The notes under the pieces: model-generated
What the model saw: the letters and a program-made list of their open reading frames with translations, nothing else
The model's database searches: none
What the model was told of the DNA's origin: nothing
In this document: one piece after another, positions 35,073 through 46,586 of the stretch
How positions within the stretch are numbered: the first letter of the stretch is position 1
How the letters are laid out: each line of letters starts with the position of its first letter
NCBI GenBank assembly: GCA_032719365.1
Contig: CM064871.1
Span: 31,159,566 to 31,223,565, forward strand
Direction of reading: 5' to 3'
DNA: 64,000 bases
Source of the DNA: Prinsepia uniflora
Taxonomy: Eukaryota; Streptophyta; Magnoliopsida; Rosales; Rosaceae
Position numbers and translations under genes: made by a program

Positions 35073-35080
35073 TATAAATA
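35073..35080 (+). promoter_or_regulatory. TATA box of Athila 5' LTR
   Basis: CTCCTATAAATAGAGAGG is conserved at the same place in the LTRs at 42102 and 63633. Transcription of the element probably starts 25-35 bp downstream. Confidence 0.7.
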
Positions 35081-35887
35081 GAGAGGTTTGGGTTATTTGT
35101 AAAAGGTCACCCATTTTTGTACCAAAGCTCTGCTTAACCAAATTTTCTTCTTCAATAATTCGAGATTTCTTTAGCAATAGCCAATTACACCATACTCCAC
35201 CACAAACACCTTCATCCACGACAATCTAGGGCAATTCCGAGTTGTCTCACCAAGGAGTGTCGAGCCACTTTGCATCCCTAGGGAAATTCCCGAGATAAAA
35301 GTGTAACACGATCCCCTTACCCTGTAATTGCCTTTTTATATTGAATATCGTTTTATTGGATTGATCTTTAATATAATTCTGGTTTATATCTTATATGAAT
35401 TTCAATAATCTTCCATGTGTTTCAATATCTTGGTTTTTTTTTATACTTGTATGTTGTCCTTAATGCTTGATTGGATCTCTAGGGCAATTCTCGAGTCTAG
35501 ATCATTGAAAGTGTCTAGAGCAATTCGAGACATGTATTTGAGATAATATGCTTGTATTTCGTAGAACTAAGGTTATGGAATTTCGTAGATTTTGGAATTT
35601 TCATAATTTATGAATGAGTTAGGTTAAATATGAGTTGACCATGCAAATAAAAGATTAGGTTAGATTAGGTTAGTTAATCACGTAGGATAATAGAAACAAT
35701 CAACTACCCCCCTAATTCATTAATCAAATGATAATCATGCTTAGGTACCCTCAATCCTGGGTTAAGAACGATCCCTACTTATCATTGCTACAATCTACAA
35801 AAAAAGATTTTAATTTGCATATGTTTTATTAAGTGTTGAGTGTGACTTTATGTTTACTTTAATGCTTAATTTTAGAGTATCAATTTT

Positions 35888-35905
35888 TGGCGCCGTTGTC
35901 GGGGA
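35888..35905 (+). other. Athila primer-binding site
   Basis: TGGCGCCGTTGTCGGGGA, 5 bp after the LTR end. It differs by one base from TGGCGCCGTTGCCGGGGA, the PBS usual in Athila/Tat elements and reported as complementary to tRNA-Asp. Confidence 0.88.
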
Positions 35906-37011
35906 TTGAAATAATCTCTTGGATGATTTTGTTTATGTATATATGTTCATAATGTAAATATTATATTCGTTCATATTTCCATACTTGTATATAAATTGTA
36001 ATACTTTTTGTTAGAAACATTTTCTTTGTAAATATTAATTTTTTAAAAAAAATTCTAAGAAAAAAAACAAATTCCGAAATTAAAATTAAAGGAAATAAAA
36101 AAATTATTTTTCAAAAAAGAAAATTAAAAAAAAACACTCAAATAATATATAATTTGTTTTTCAATCTAGTCTCGGCTATATGTGGATCACTTGTGCCCAT
36201 AGTTTAGATCTTGATCTTTAATGGAATAGGTGAAGATTTAATTATTAAATTACTCCTAAACCTTTCATTGGCCTTAAAAGTCTTGAAGTTGGGGCGAAAT
36301 TTGTTAATACTTGAGTTATCTTGGAACGATTACATGTCTGCCCTTAGTAAGAAATTTTCAAGGTGATGTCTAGGACATGAGATAATGCATGCTATAGGCT
36401 AGCTCTGAGAAGTAGGATTTCGGAGCTCCAAAATCGTGTTCGTACTGAGAAGTAGGACTTCAAAGTTCCAAAATCATGCTCCCTTTGCATGTATTCTTTC
36501 TACCTGGTCACTTTGGACTTGCCCAAATGGGGACAATGGTTTGAAATCCAAGCTAATAACTTGGGTCACATGGACATAGAAGTCTCCATCTAAACTTTGA
36601 AGCTATGTGACCCATATATAACTTTGACTTCCCAACGTATAAATTGTTTATTATTAAATGTTTTAGAGTTGCATGAATCTCAAAACCTTTCTGTTCAAAA
36701 TCTTACTTTCGGGAACAGGTAGCACCCCTTTTGTTTACTTTCTCCTTAACCCTTCGTGATGTATAGATTTCATCACCACACACTGTAGACGAGAATCTAT
36801 GGACTTGAGGTGGGGCGGAGGTTGTTAACACAACACTTGGGTTTGGTAAACCTCTATTTTGAAAACATCTGTCAGTTGGTTATAGTGTCTAGGAGGGTTA
36901 TGACTAGTGACAAGTGGGGCACTAAGAAAGAGGATTCCAATAGAGTACATACCTTGGCCAGGTTAGCCTCGGGGATTTTTCGAAATTAGTCCTTGCTTCT
37001 CGCGTTACATC
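35906..37011 (+). other. Athila leader, first part
   Basis: Non-coding 5' leader, A-rich at first (36030-36140). It holds a direct repeat of CTGAGAAGTAGGA.TTC..AG.TCCAAAATC at about 36405 and 36448. It is interrupted at 37012 by LD3 and resumes at 52026. Long leaders before gag are typical of Athila. Confidence 0.7.
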
Positions 37012-39051
37012 TGTAATGACTCGTCCCTGATTTTAGGGATTAATTAAGACTAATTATGGATTAGTGGGGCTAATTGGGGATTAGCTGAGGATTAACGGAC
37101 ATTCAGGGTGAAACTACAATTTTGCCCTTAAACGAGGGCAAAAGGTTGACTTTTAACCCGGGAGGTCCGATGGTCGAGGGTCAATGATCGTTACGTAGAA
37201 CGGGTCGAGACGAGTCCGTAGACAGGCGACATATCAAAATCAGACCTTCGACGAGAAAGTTACGGTTCATGGAAGTTCTGAGAAACTATTTACGACGGTA
37301 CGTTTTACGAGGCAAAGTAGACTTTTCTCCTATTGTGGGCCCCATATATTTTGTTTCTGGCCCAATGGATGAGTGACAAGTCCATTGCCCAGTATGATTA
37401 CATACATGCATATCACCCCATTTCATCTTCATCGAATTTTCACCCGATCCGATACGAAACCCACAAACCTACCCCTCCCCACTTCCTTCTACTGAGATCA
37501 ACAGCTGGGCTGCCTGAGAGGGTTACAAAAGATGGCTGAGAGATCAAGAGACGATGAGGGCCAGACTGAGTTGTCGTAGACGGCGGAGGAGGGTAAACCC
37601 GAGACCCCCGTTTTGATTTTGAATTTAAGATTTTTAGTTTGGACGTTGCGGGGCTAATTCTAATGATTTGATAATGTTTATGGATTGTGTACGACCCTCT
37701 GGGGATCAAGACCGTGGCCGGAAGTGGTCAAAAATGGCTAGAAACAGAGGCTGGAATCTGGGCAAGAGTTCATCGATTTGAACATGTATCTTCTGGGCCG
37801 TGTTTCTAATTTTTGAATGCACAGATTGGTTGCATAGGATGGGATGAAGGGTTAGGAATTGGAAGGAATGAAAATGGCTGAAAAATTGGAGAGAACTGGC
37901 CTCGCTGGTCCGGTTTGACCAGATTTACAGTGAACCGGGTTTGAACACATTCACGCGAGGTTGACAATGACACTGTTCATCGCGCGTGGGCTTCACGCGT
38001 ATCGCCTTTGGGTAGCACATGGACGTGCGTGGAGTCGTGTTTGGGAATGATGTCAACTTGTGAAATCATTCTTTCGATGTAACGAACATTTTGGGACTGG
38101 TTTCGAGTCAATCAGACACCGTTTCGATATAGTTCGGGATGTCCGAAGGTTTAGGATCGAGTTTAAAAATAGTTAAAAAATCGGAAAATTACGAGGCTTT
38201 AATGAGAGGTTATTAAAGTAGTTAGTAACCCTCTAGCATGATTTGGACTAGTTTGGGAATCCCGGTGATGGTGATTGGCCAGGGAGAAGCTATTGGCGCA
38301 CGTATCGAGGCGATGCAAGGACGGTCTGTGAGTGGTCCTTGATTTCTAAATTGATGCATGCATAACTATTTTATATGCTTTAATGAACATGTTTTAAGAT
38401 GCCATGAGTGCATATGATTTACTTATAGTTATTGGGCATTTTCGGAGGAAAATGCACCATTGCACGTAGTTCGAGGTTTCTATTTTATATAATGTTTGGG
38501 CTTCATCCAAGTGTACTACGTGCATATGTTTTACACGGTTTATATGTGATTCCAAAGTTTTCATGGAGAGGCGTGAAACCGAGGAACTAATTTGCGATTT
38601 TGGAAGATTTCACGAAAGTGAGTGAAATCGAGATTTGGGCATGATTCCTAATTGAAAGTCGATTTGAAAGAGGTTTTTGAAAATATCTTTCGGGCATATG
38701 AGGCATTTGATTGGAAACCATCAGACGTGAGTCTAGTTGATTTGATTTGAAAATATCTTTCGGGCATGAGTCCCAATCTACGGAGTCTAGTTGATTTAAT
38801 GAGAAATCGGGATGGAGGCCCATTTGAGTTATATGATTGGGCCGAGGGCCCCGTTAGTTTAAGAATTCGGGTTTGAGGCCCGGTTCATTTATGAAATGGA
38901 ATTTCGAGCTGAGACCCGTGAGTTTGGAAAATGGATTTGGATTTCTGATAGTTTTATGGAAAACCCGGGCGTAGCCCTTTGAATATTTGAGGTGATTTGA
39001 AAAATGGTTTTCCGTATACATCCTCACAAACGGTTGCCCTCCACACTTCTC
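37012..39051 (+). repeat. LD3 5' LTR, first part
   Basis: 2040 bp up to the Athila-like solo LTR. It aligns closely to 49938-51540, with ATGCATGCAT near 38355 and an array of GGGC..GCCC-type inverted pairs at 38637-38923. Confidence 0.88.
38637..38923 (+). repeat. Mini-hairpin array in LD3 5' LTR
   Basis: Seven or eight units with GGG/CCC-type arms, e.g. GGGC/GCCC around CGAGG at about 38838 and GGG/CCC around CATGAGT near 38760. Several units have lost one arm. This segment is missing from the LD3 3' LTR. Confidence 0.65.
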
Positions 39052-39270
39052 TGATAAGCCTTGAATTATGCATCTTTTTATACCTTTTATAGTTATCTTT
39101 TAATTTTTAAATACCAAACAATTGTATAAAATAATATATTTTGTGAAAAATGTACAGAATTGGATAGAGCATGGAAATACGAGAATTTAGGCGAAAGAAT
39201 CACCTTAATCGGAGTTGTAACGAAGAAGTTATGATCAAATGAGAGGAGGTCACCAAAAATCACTACGGAA

Positions 39271-39290
39271 TTCGGTAGCAAGCTACCGAA
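39271..39290. repeat. Perfect 20-bp palindrome TTCGGTAGCAAGCTACCGAA
   Basis: Nine-base arms (TTCGGTAGC) around AA, in the U3 part of the LTR. It is conserved in all three copies of this LTR subfamily in the window. Confidence 0.92.
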
Positions 39291-39410
39291 CCCATTTAAC
39301 CAGCCCAGAAAGCAGTTCAGCCAGCCGCTTCCGATCTTGTGGCCAGGAGGTCGGCGCGAGGGTCCCGACTATATGTACTCTTCTTCGGCACACTTGTACC
39401 GAGCCGATTT

Positions 39411-41754
39411 TGACAGGACCCGTCCCAACTGGACTTTGATAACCGCGCTCGGTCCTGCTCTCGTCTGACAAGTCAACTGAAGTTCTGAAACTACCTCTTA
39501 GCACCGGTCAGATAAGGGATGACTAGATCGATTTCTGCTCATGTTTCTGCCTCTCAATCAGCTCCAATGCTCATGTCACGACCTAGAGGGTCATCAAAAC
39601 AAGAAAAGTGTGAGTGAACAAAAATAATATCATTTAAAAATACATTTGAAAATACATCATTTACCATCCAGTTTATCAAACCATGCATGCATAGAATCAA
39701 ACATATGAATCATTTCATAAAACCATTTTATCATAAAATAAAGCACATAACTTGGGAATTACACATCTGAGGGTCCTCTAGGAATTACACATCCAGAGTA
39801 TCTGGGAATTACACATCTAGATCTCGCTGGGAATTACACATCCAGCCTGGCTAGGAATTACACATCTAGCCTCACCGGGAATTACACATCCGATCCCTCC
39901 AGGAATTACGCGTCCGGAGTCCCTCCGGGAATTACACATCCGGAGTTTATCTAGGAATTACACATCTGGGGGCACTGAACATAAATAAAAAAATATTAAT
40001 CTTTATTTCAAAATCATCATTAAAACCACGTCAAAACCATTTATCACGGGGTCTCAAGCCCAAATCTCATTTCTCGTAAATCTGTAGAATCATTAAATAA
40101 TTCAATGCACGTAAATCCATAAAATCATATATGAAAATCATTCAATTCCATAAAATCATTTTTAACTCACAATCCAAGTCAAAACATCATTTTAAAATCT
40201 CGCGCCTAGCCCAAAATCATCAATTGTACCTTCCTCGTAAAACGTGCCCGAAACCGATTAAATAATCCATAAATCCAATAAACAATCATATCAATCATCA
40301 TGCAATCATTGTAAATCAAATCATGCAATAAATCATGTAAAACATTTAACTATGCATGCATATCAATTTATAAAACAAACGTCTACCCACACACCGTCCA
40401 AACTGCTCGCTTTCCGAACTGCATGCGTTTCCGTAATTTCTGGTACTTTTCAGGAATCTCGAATCCTGTCCAAAATCATTATTAATGGTCATTAATGACT
40501 CAATTAACATCGTATTAATTTCCCATAATTTTCTGGGAATTAAATACGAATTTAAAACATAACATAATCCTTCGGACCCTCGAAACAATATCGAAACGGT
40601 GTCCGATCGACTCGAAACTAACTCCAAAGTGTTCGTTACAGTAAATGGAACAAAAATCGTGTTGACCTCACCTTGAAAAATGTGCCCACGTGCTCTCAAG
40701 CACCGCCCTGAGTGGCTGTGCATGAAACCCATGTGCGTGCTACAATGCCGTCTCTCCCACTCGGTTAACTGATAAACGGATCTTGCAACCCGCGATGCAA
40801 CCCGATTCGATCCCCATCAATTCTGCATCATTTCTTTCAATTTCTTTCAATTGGGTCATCTAAAATCATCGTTTAATCCTTAATTAATGGTCTGTGATTT
40901 CAATTACAAGATTCATTACCTCAATCCATTCGACCAAACCTTGAATTTTTCGTAGGAAGTTCAACATTTGATCCTTTCAATTTTCCTTGATTCCTTTAAA
41001 TTGATTCATTCAGAAGCTTCGTGGGACTCTTATAAACTTGTTTCCAACGTCAATTTCATCATTCCATGTCTCCAATTACTCGACTCAAGCTCGAAAATTC
41101 AACGTCCTCACCTTTCGGTTCTATGGCAAAATGACCTTAATTTGCCTCACATTTGAGCTGGTCCTAATCGAATTGATCCCAGAAGGCTTAATTCAATCTT
41201 CGTTTGAAGCATCTTGAGCTACACATTCAAGTTCGCATTTTTAGAAAATTTCAGCTCCTGATGTGTTTATTGCATTATCCCTCTCCACAAATCGATCATG
41301 GTGTATTGTATATATACAATTCTCTGTTTTCCCAGCTCACAAGTTAAACTTGTGTATTTTGGACGGTTAATGCCACCCATCCCTCAATTATGGTGGCAGA
41401 TGTCACCAAATAACAAATCCTCATCCAAATCAACGAGGAACAAGTGTCCCTTATCAGGCTAATACTAGTTGAATCAGCCAAAGTTAATCAAATGACCTTT
41501 ATGCCAAAGCTTGCACAAATTACCAAATTGTCCTTCACCTTCCCAGACTTGTAACTTTTACATCCGAAATCTGATTGACGCATGCATCCTGTCTACGGAT
41601 TTAGCGTCTCGGGACCTATCCAACGGTACTTACGGAAAATCCAAACAATGTCCCGATCAAAAAGTCAGCTTTTACCCCCTATAACCAAGGGTAAAATCGT
41701 CACTTCCTTCCAATTTTTCCAATTTTTCCTTTTTCGAATTTTTGGGTCGTCACA
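39411..41754 (-). mobile_element. Solo LTR of the long-LTR family, TSD GATTT
   Basis: On + it reads TGACAGGACCCGTCCC at the left and TTGGGTCGTCACA at the right, with perfect TSD GATTT at 39406-39410 and 41755-41759. 2344 bp. RY-type ATGCATGCAT sites at 39683-39692 and 40352-40361 bracket the hairpin array at 39752-39970. No PBS, PPT or coding sequence is attached. Confidence 0.93.
39752..39970 (-). repeat. Mini-hairpin array with constant GAATTACACAT loop and covarying stems
   Basis: Nine units of 24-27 bp. The loop GAATTACACAT is the same in eight (GAATTACGCGT in the seventh), but the 5-6 bp arms differ and still pair. Perfect examples are GCTGG/CCAGC (fourth), GGCTAG/CTAGCC (fifth) and CTCCGG/CCGGAG (eighth). 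The others pair with one mismatch or one or two G-T pairs; the sixth is weak (3 bp). Confidence 0.9.
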
Positions 41755-42101
41755 GATTTCCTCTTCCTCAGCGCGCTTCCACCAAATTCCAAGTCTCCAT
41801 TTCAGCAGGCGTCTACCGACATTCTTCCCTTCCTTCAGTAGCTTTCTACCATGTCGATTCCTGTTCAATTTTCAGCACTATTTCCTTCATTTTTGAGGAA
41901 AATTGTCCTTTTTAATTATGATTTATTTTCCCTTTTTAAATTAGGAGTTTTTATTACCTTGTTAATTAAGTTTTGTATTTATTCTTTCATTAGGATTTAG
42001 AATAGCTTTTACCTCTAGGTCTTTAATTTAATTAGTTTAATCATTTTTTCTTTTAGGATTTAAATTGTGAACTCCTATTTATTTGAGGATTAATTTTCTC
42101 C

Positions 42102-42109
42102 TATAAATA
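42102..42109 (+). promoter_or_regulatory. TATA box of Athila-like solo LTR
   Basis: TATAAATA in CTCCTATAAATAGAGAGG, same context as 35073 and 63633. Confidence 0.65.
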
Positions 42110-42953
42110 GAGAGGCTTAGGTTATTTGTAAGGGTCGCTCATTATTTACACCAAAGCTTTGCTTAAACCAATTTTCCCCTTTTAATAAATTCGAGATTTC
42201 TTGTGCAAAAATAAACTACACCATCCTTCATAATTCACCATTCCTCCATTGACATATAAGGCGTATTCCTGAGTGTCTCACCAAGAGTGTCGAACCACCT
42301 AGCATCTATACGGCGTATTCCCGAGGATTCAAAGTGCAACACAACCTCTTAACCCCGTAGTTTTCTCTTTGTATTTGAATATCATGTTTATTGGATTGAT
42401 CATTAATTTTATTATGGTTATATATTTTGTATTGATTTCAAATATCTTCTATGCTATGCTTATGCTGAATGCTTGATTAGATATAGGGCGTATTCCCGAG
42501 TCTAAATCATTGAAAGTGTATAGGGCGTATTCCTGAGCACGTACTTCAGATAATGTACATGTATTTTATTATACTAAGGTTTTGGAATTTCGTTGATTAT
42601 GGAAATTGGTATGAATGAGTTAGGTTAAAGATGAGTTGACCATATAATTATTAGATTAGATTACTCTAGGTTTAGTTTAATTACTTGGAACTTTAAAAAT
42701 CAATCTTTACCCGCAATTAACTAATCAAACGACAATCATGCTTAGGTACTCTCAATCCCCGGTCCAGAACGATCCTTATTTACCAATGCTACATCTACAA
42801 AAAAGGGTTTTTAATTGCATATGTTTCTTTAAGTGTTGAGTGTGACTTTGTGTTTACTTTAATGCTTAATTTTTCCGTATCAGTCTCATAGTATGTAATG
42901 ACCCGAACTTTCGTAATTCTTATTTTATTGTAAAATGACCGTTTTGCCCCTAA

Positions 42954-42967
42954 GGGGGGGGGGGGGG
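42954..42967 (+). repeat. Poly-G tract (14 bp)
   Basis: Fourteen G close to the LTR start. The other LTRs of the family have a CCCCTAAATTTGGGC-like sequence here, so this is a local expansion. Confidence 0.85.
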
Positions 42968-44234
42968 AAAGTTGACTTTTACCTCGGGAAGTATTTAGGA
43001 CTTTGACACGTGACCGTTACATAGTTTAGGACGTCACGAGTTCATAGGCAGGTGGCACGTTCGATTCCGACGTTCGGGGAAGAAGTTGTGACGTTCGGAA
43101 GTCGAGGGGTATTTTGGTAATTTGGCCATTTGGGGGCCAAATGTTGACTTTTGACCCGAGAAGTCCAACGGACGAGGGCCAATGACCGTTACGTAGGTCT
43201 CGTCGATACGAATCCGTAGACAGGCGGCACGCCGAATTCGGACTTACGACGAAAAAGTTATGGTCAAGAACGTAACCTAACTAATCGAGACTCGGAACTT
43301 AAAATAATATTAAAATATTAGAATCTGATTTACTTTAACCCAAGCAATCTGGACCCTTGATGAGTGACACATGTCACTCATCTACCTCATCCACATCATC
43401 CCCAACAATCTGGATCTATGTCTGCCTTTAGAATAATTAATTGATTTAATTTCCTTAAATCCTCACCCTTCATTCTTAAATCAGATTGAATCTCAGCCCT
43501 TCATTCCATTTTCTCCTTCTGTTCTTAAACCTTAAGAGAAACACATTTTCATTTTCATTCCTCCCTAAACCGTGCACCCTCTCATCCTTCGAACAAACAC
43601 CTCCCAGCCTCTCAGCCTCAACTCACGAACCAGGCAGCACCAGACCGACCACCACCTCCACCAGACACCGGCCAACGCCACCACGGCCACCCTGCATGGC
43701 CGGAAAACCGACAAACCCGAGAAGGAACCCGTGTAGCCCAAACTAACCAAATCGTCCAAACCAGGACTTCTGGGCTCGAACCAACCTAGGGCTAGGACCG
43801 TTGTGACGGCTGGACGACTCAGGACCGGACTGGGCAGCCCACGGCGGCGACACGGCGGCGGTAAGCCTGCAAACCCGAGAGACACTGATTTCCTTCCCTG
43901 TTTCGAAACTTCCGTTTTTAACGTTAGAATTGTTTGGTTGCTTTTGAGACATAACCTAGGGGACTAGACGAGCATTTTGGACCAGAGTTTGTGGCTGGAA
44001 GCTTGACGGCTCGCCGGAGAAGACGAACTAGAGCCGGCAGCCGGTTTCCCGTCGATTTTCAGGTGGTACCTTCAACTTAAAAACCTGTTTTAATTACACA
44101 GAGCCTTAGAACATGTTCAGACGAGTTCATAGGAACAAATCCCATCGATTTTGGTGGTCGGGTTGATGAGAACTGGTCGGGTCGAACTGTGGGTCTGCGG
44201 TGACCCGGTTCTCAGACCCGGTTACTGTAGCTGA

Positions 44235-44379
44235 TGACGTCATCATGCTGACGTCAGCAATGACGTCATCAATGACGTCATGATGACGTCATCATGTCAG
44301 AATATTGTCAGACCAGGGACCAATGGGCTGTTGACACGTGTCCTCTGACACTGTCAGTGATGACGTCATGCTGACGTCA
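44235..44379. promoter_or_regulatory. Cluster of seven TGACGTCA palindromes
   Basis: Perfect TGACGTCA at 44235, 44249, 44261, 44273, 44284, 44361 and 44372. A CACGTG box lies at 44335-44340 and CTGTCAG words lie between. TGACGTCA is the core of as-1/CRE-type sites bound by plant bZIP (TGA-class) factors. The density suggests an LTR enhancer, though local duplication of a TGATGACGTCA unit is also visible. Binding is inferred. Confidence 0.75.
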
Positions 44380-45754
44380 GCATCACTGTAGCACTGTTGA
44401 CCAAAGGGTTGACCGGCGCGTGGGGGCGCGTGTGAACAGTATTTTGTGTGGGACCAGTGCCATTTTCAAGGTTTCGACGATACGGATCCAATGGCGGTGG
44501 TTTCGTGTCGATCGGAGATCGTTAAGTTGGTCAAATTAGGGTTTGACGGCTTGGGAAGCGTGTTCGGACAACTTTCCCGGGCCGGTTTCAGTCTAGGGTT
44601 TCTTAGTTGTTTAGTGGGGACTTAAAGTGACCTTTACGTATGTTTTGGGCAGGACAGGAATTGTACTAACCCTTGGACGGGGCTTTACGCTCGGGATTGC
44701 ATCGGGATTGTACTGTGAGTGGGCCTTTGATTTCACTTAACTTCGGCATGCATAACTGTTTTACTTTCTACTATATCTATATGTGATTCAAGTAAAAGTA
44801 TCTGTTTATCTTGTGTATGATTTATGGCACGTATTACGATGTTTGGGCATGAGACCCGTCTGGTTGTTTATGAATGGTTTGGAGTCCTATATATGTATAA
44901 TGGATCTCGATATTATCTGTGGTACTGCACTGTATAGATCTACCCTAGGATTCTATCTCCTCCGGATGTAGGTACACCGGAGTGGTCACGGCGCATTGCC
45001 TGTGAGGAGTCTTTCTACGGAGGGACCGGACCGTAAAGTGACTCAGGAGCAGGATTGCTACTATTGGACGTCTGGGACGTCAGGCATCTAGAATGCCTTG
45101 CTCGGACTAGGTTCGAGATTTGGACTCGGGATTGAGACCCCGGGTGGCACGCGTAGCCTTGAGACTGTGAGCTTATCGGGCGTCTGGGACGTCAGGCATC
45201 TGGGATGTCAGGGTTGGGATGTATAGTGCAGTGACTAAGATTATATTATGTTGATATTATTCTGCTTATGACTATATGGTTTTGTGGTTTATGATACTAT
45301 GCATGTCTTTTCGGAAAACGGAGGGGAAAAGCTATATGTTTTCGAAATGGTAAACTACTTTGTAAACCTTGAGTTTCGGCCCACTCACCTTTGTTGTTTT
45401 ACTACCCCTCCAGGTAGTGCTCTCGAGGAGGAGGATCCCGAGGAGGAGGAGGAGGATCTCGAGGAGGAAGAGGCATAGGTTTACGTTGCGTACCTGAACC
45501 CTACTGCTGGGTAGGTTGGCCCGTAGTGTGTCTAGAGTCGTGCTCAATAAACTGTATTCGGGAACTATCCCTTGTCTGACACTATTTGTATTTGAGTATT
45601 TGTGTGGCGTGCTATGTATGACTTAACTATGGATTTTCTTTATGCATTTTATCTTCAATAAGGGTATTTTTGGTATTTTAATAACGGGTGTCAGACGGGA
45701 GCAGGGCACGTCCCGGGTGGTCCCAGGGGGATCGGGGCGGGTCCTGTCATAGTA

Positions 45755-46586
45755 TCCTAGGGTGGGGGGTTGTCTCCTCCAGACATCTCGTAGTATCCTG
45801 GAGTAGTCACGGGGCATTGCCTTCGAGGGGTCATTGCACAGAGCGACCAGTCAGTATAGTGACTCAGGAGCAGGATTGCAAGAGGTTAAAACCTCCCCCC
45901 AAGAAGGGTCACTGATCTGCGGGTCATTGACCTGGGTGGACCCTGGGGAGACTTGGGATTTGAGACCCCGGGTAACACGCGTACCTTGGAACTGTGACAG
46001 TGGTATTGATTGTGACATCTGGGATGTCAGGCATCAGGGATGCCGAGGATTGGTTTTGGGCTGAGTCCCACTAGTATTGGTTTTGGGCTGTGACCCACTG
46101 GTATTGGTTTTGGGCTGAGACCCACTAGTATTGGTTTTGGGCTGAGACCCACATGTCTTTGATGTGGGCTGAATACCTCTGATTTTGGTTCTCGGCTGAG
46201 TTCCCACATGATTTGTTTTGAGCTGAGTTCCTATATACTTTGGTTTACGGTTTTGGGCTAAGGCCCTAATGATTTCATTTTGATAACTGGTTTTCGAATG
46301 CATGCATGCTTTTTAGTGAAGGGCATAAAGGTATTTTTATGAAATTATTTTTATAAACTGTTGTTTTGTACACTCACAGCCTTTTAATTATTTTAATGCC
46401 CTTCAGGTTGACATCGGATGTGGGTTGTAGCGGAGACCGAGACATCACACTCCTCCTCTGATCCTGGCGCACTTTAGATGCCCTAGTGGGGCTAAGGTTG
46501 GAATTATCCCTTGTCTGACACTTCGTGTTAGACGGGAGCAGGCACGTCCTACGTTAATCCCGGGGGATTTGGGATGGGTGGTGACA
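45755..46586 (+). repeat. LD3 5' LTR, second part
   Basis: It resumes with the conserved GTCTCCTCCAGACAT..GTAGTCACGGGGCATTGCC block, then a hairpin array (46051-46265), GAATGCATGCATGC near 46297, and ends GGGATGGGTGGTGACA at 46586. Confidence 0.88.
46051..46265 (+). repeat. Mini-hairpin array, TTTTGGGCTGAGACCC units
   Basis: Seven or eight units of about 27-30 bp. GGG/CCC arms enclose CTGAGA, CTGTGA or CTGAGT, with TTGGTTTT linkers. The later units have diverged arms (CTCGG.. and TTGAG..). Confidence 0.8.

Larger units (their letters stand above)
34382..35882 (+). repeat. Athila 5' LTR
   Basis: 1501 bp, TGATAAGTCATGAATTAAGC to AGAGTATCA. It contains a near-perfect 20-bp palindrome at 34601-34620, a TATA box at 35073 and the GGGTTAAGAACGATCCCTA block near 35760. 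It is highly similar to 62920-64000. Confidence 0.93.
39052..42882 (+). mobile_element. Athila-like solo LTR, interrupted by a solo long LTR
   Basis: TGATAAGCCTTGAATTATGC to TTTTTCCGTATCA. The left flank is TTCTC (39047-39051) and the right flank GTCTC (42883-42887), a TSD with one mismatch. Removing the inserted LTR at 39411-41754 leaves about 1.48 kb, matching the 1501-bp Athila LTR. A perfect 20-bp palindrome is at 39271 and a TATA box at 42102. Confidence 0.9.
42894..45749 (+). mobile_element. Solo LTR of the long-LTR family, TSD TAGTA, with TGACGTCA cluster
   Basis: TGTAATGACCCGAACTTTCG to GGGGCGGGTCCTGTCA, with perfect TSD TAGTA at 42889-42893 and 45750-45754. 2856 bp. Distinctive contents: a poly-G run (42954-42967), seven TGACGTCA sites (44235-44379), a block near 44960-45080 shared with the other LTRs (GGAGTGGTCACGGCGCATTGCC), and a GAGGAG-rich purine stretch (45424-45476). 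No other element part is attached. Confidence 0.93.

Noticed and set aside
972..35905. tRNA gene fragments at 972, 10711, 17638 and 35888
   Set aside because: Each is a 12-18 bp match directly next to an LTR end, i.e. a primer-binding site; no cloverleaf follows.
39752..39970. CRISPR-like regularly spaced repeats
   Set aside because: The DNA is plant nuclear, units are only 24-27 bp, and the 'spacers' are paired stems rather than unique inserts.
43486..43885. Overlapping open frames on both strands in G+C-rich DNA
   Set aside because: Inside the TAGTA-flanked solo LTR; high G+C lowers stop frequency and both frames lack domains.
45284..45478. Open frame with a Glu-rich tail (GAGGAG repeats)
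   Set aside because: A purine microsatellite within a solo LTR; no start context or homology.
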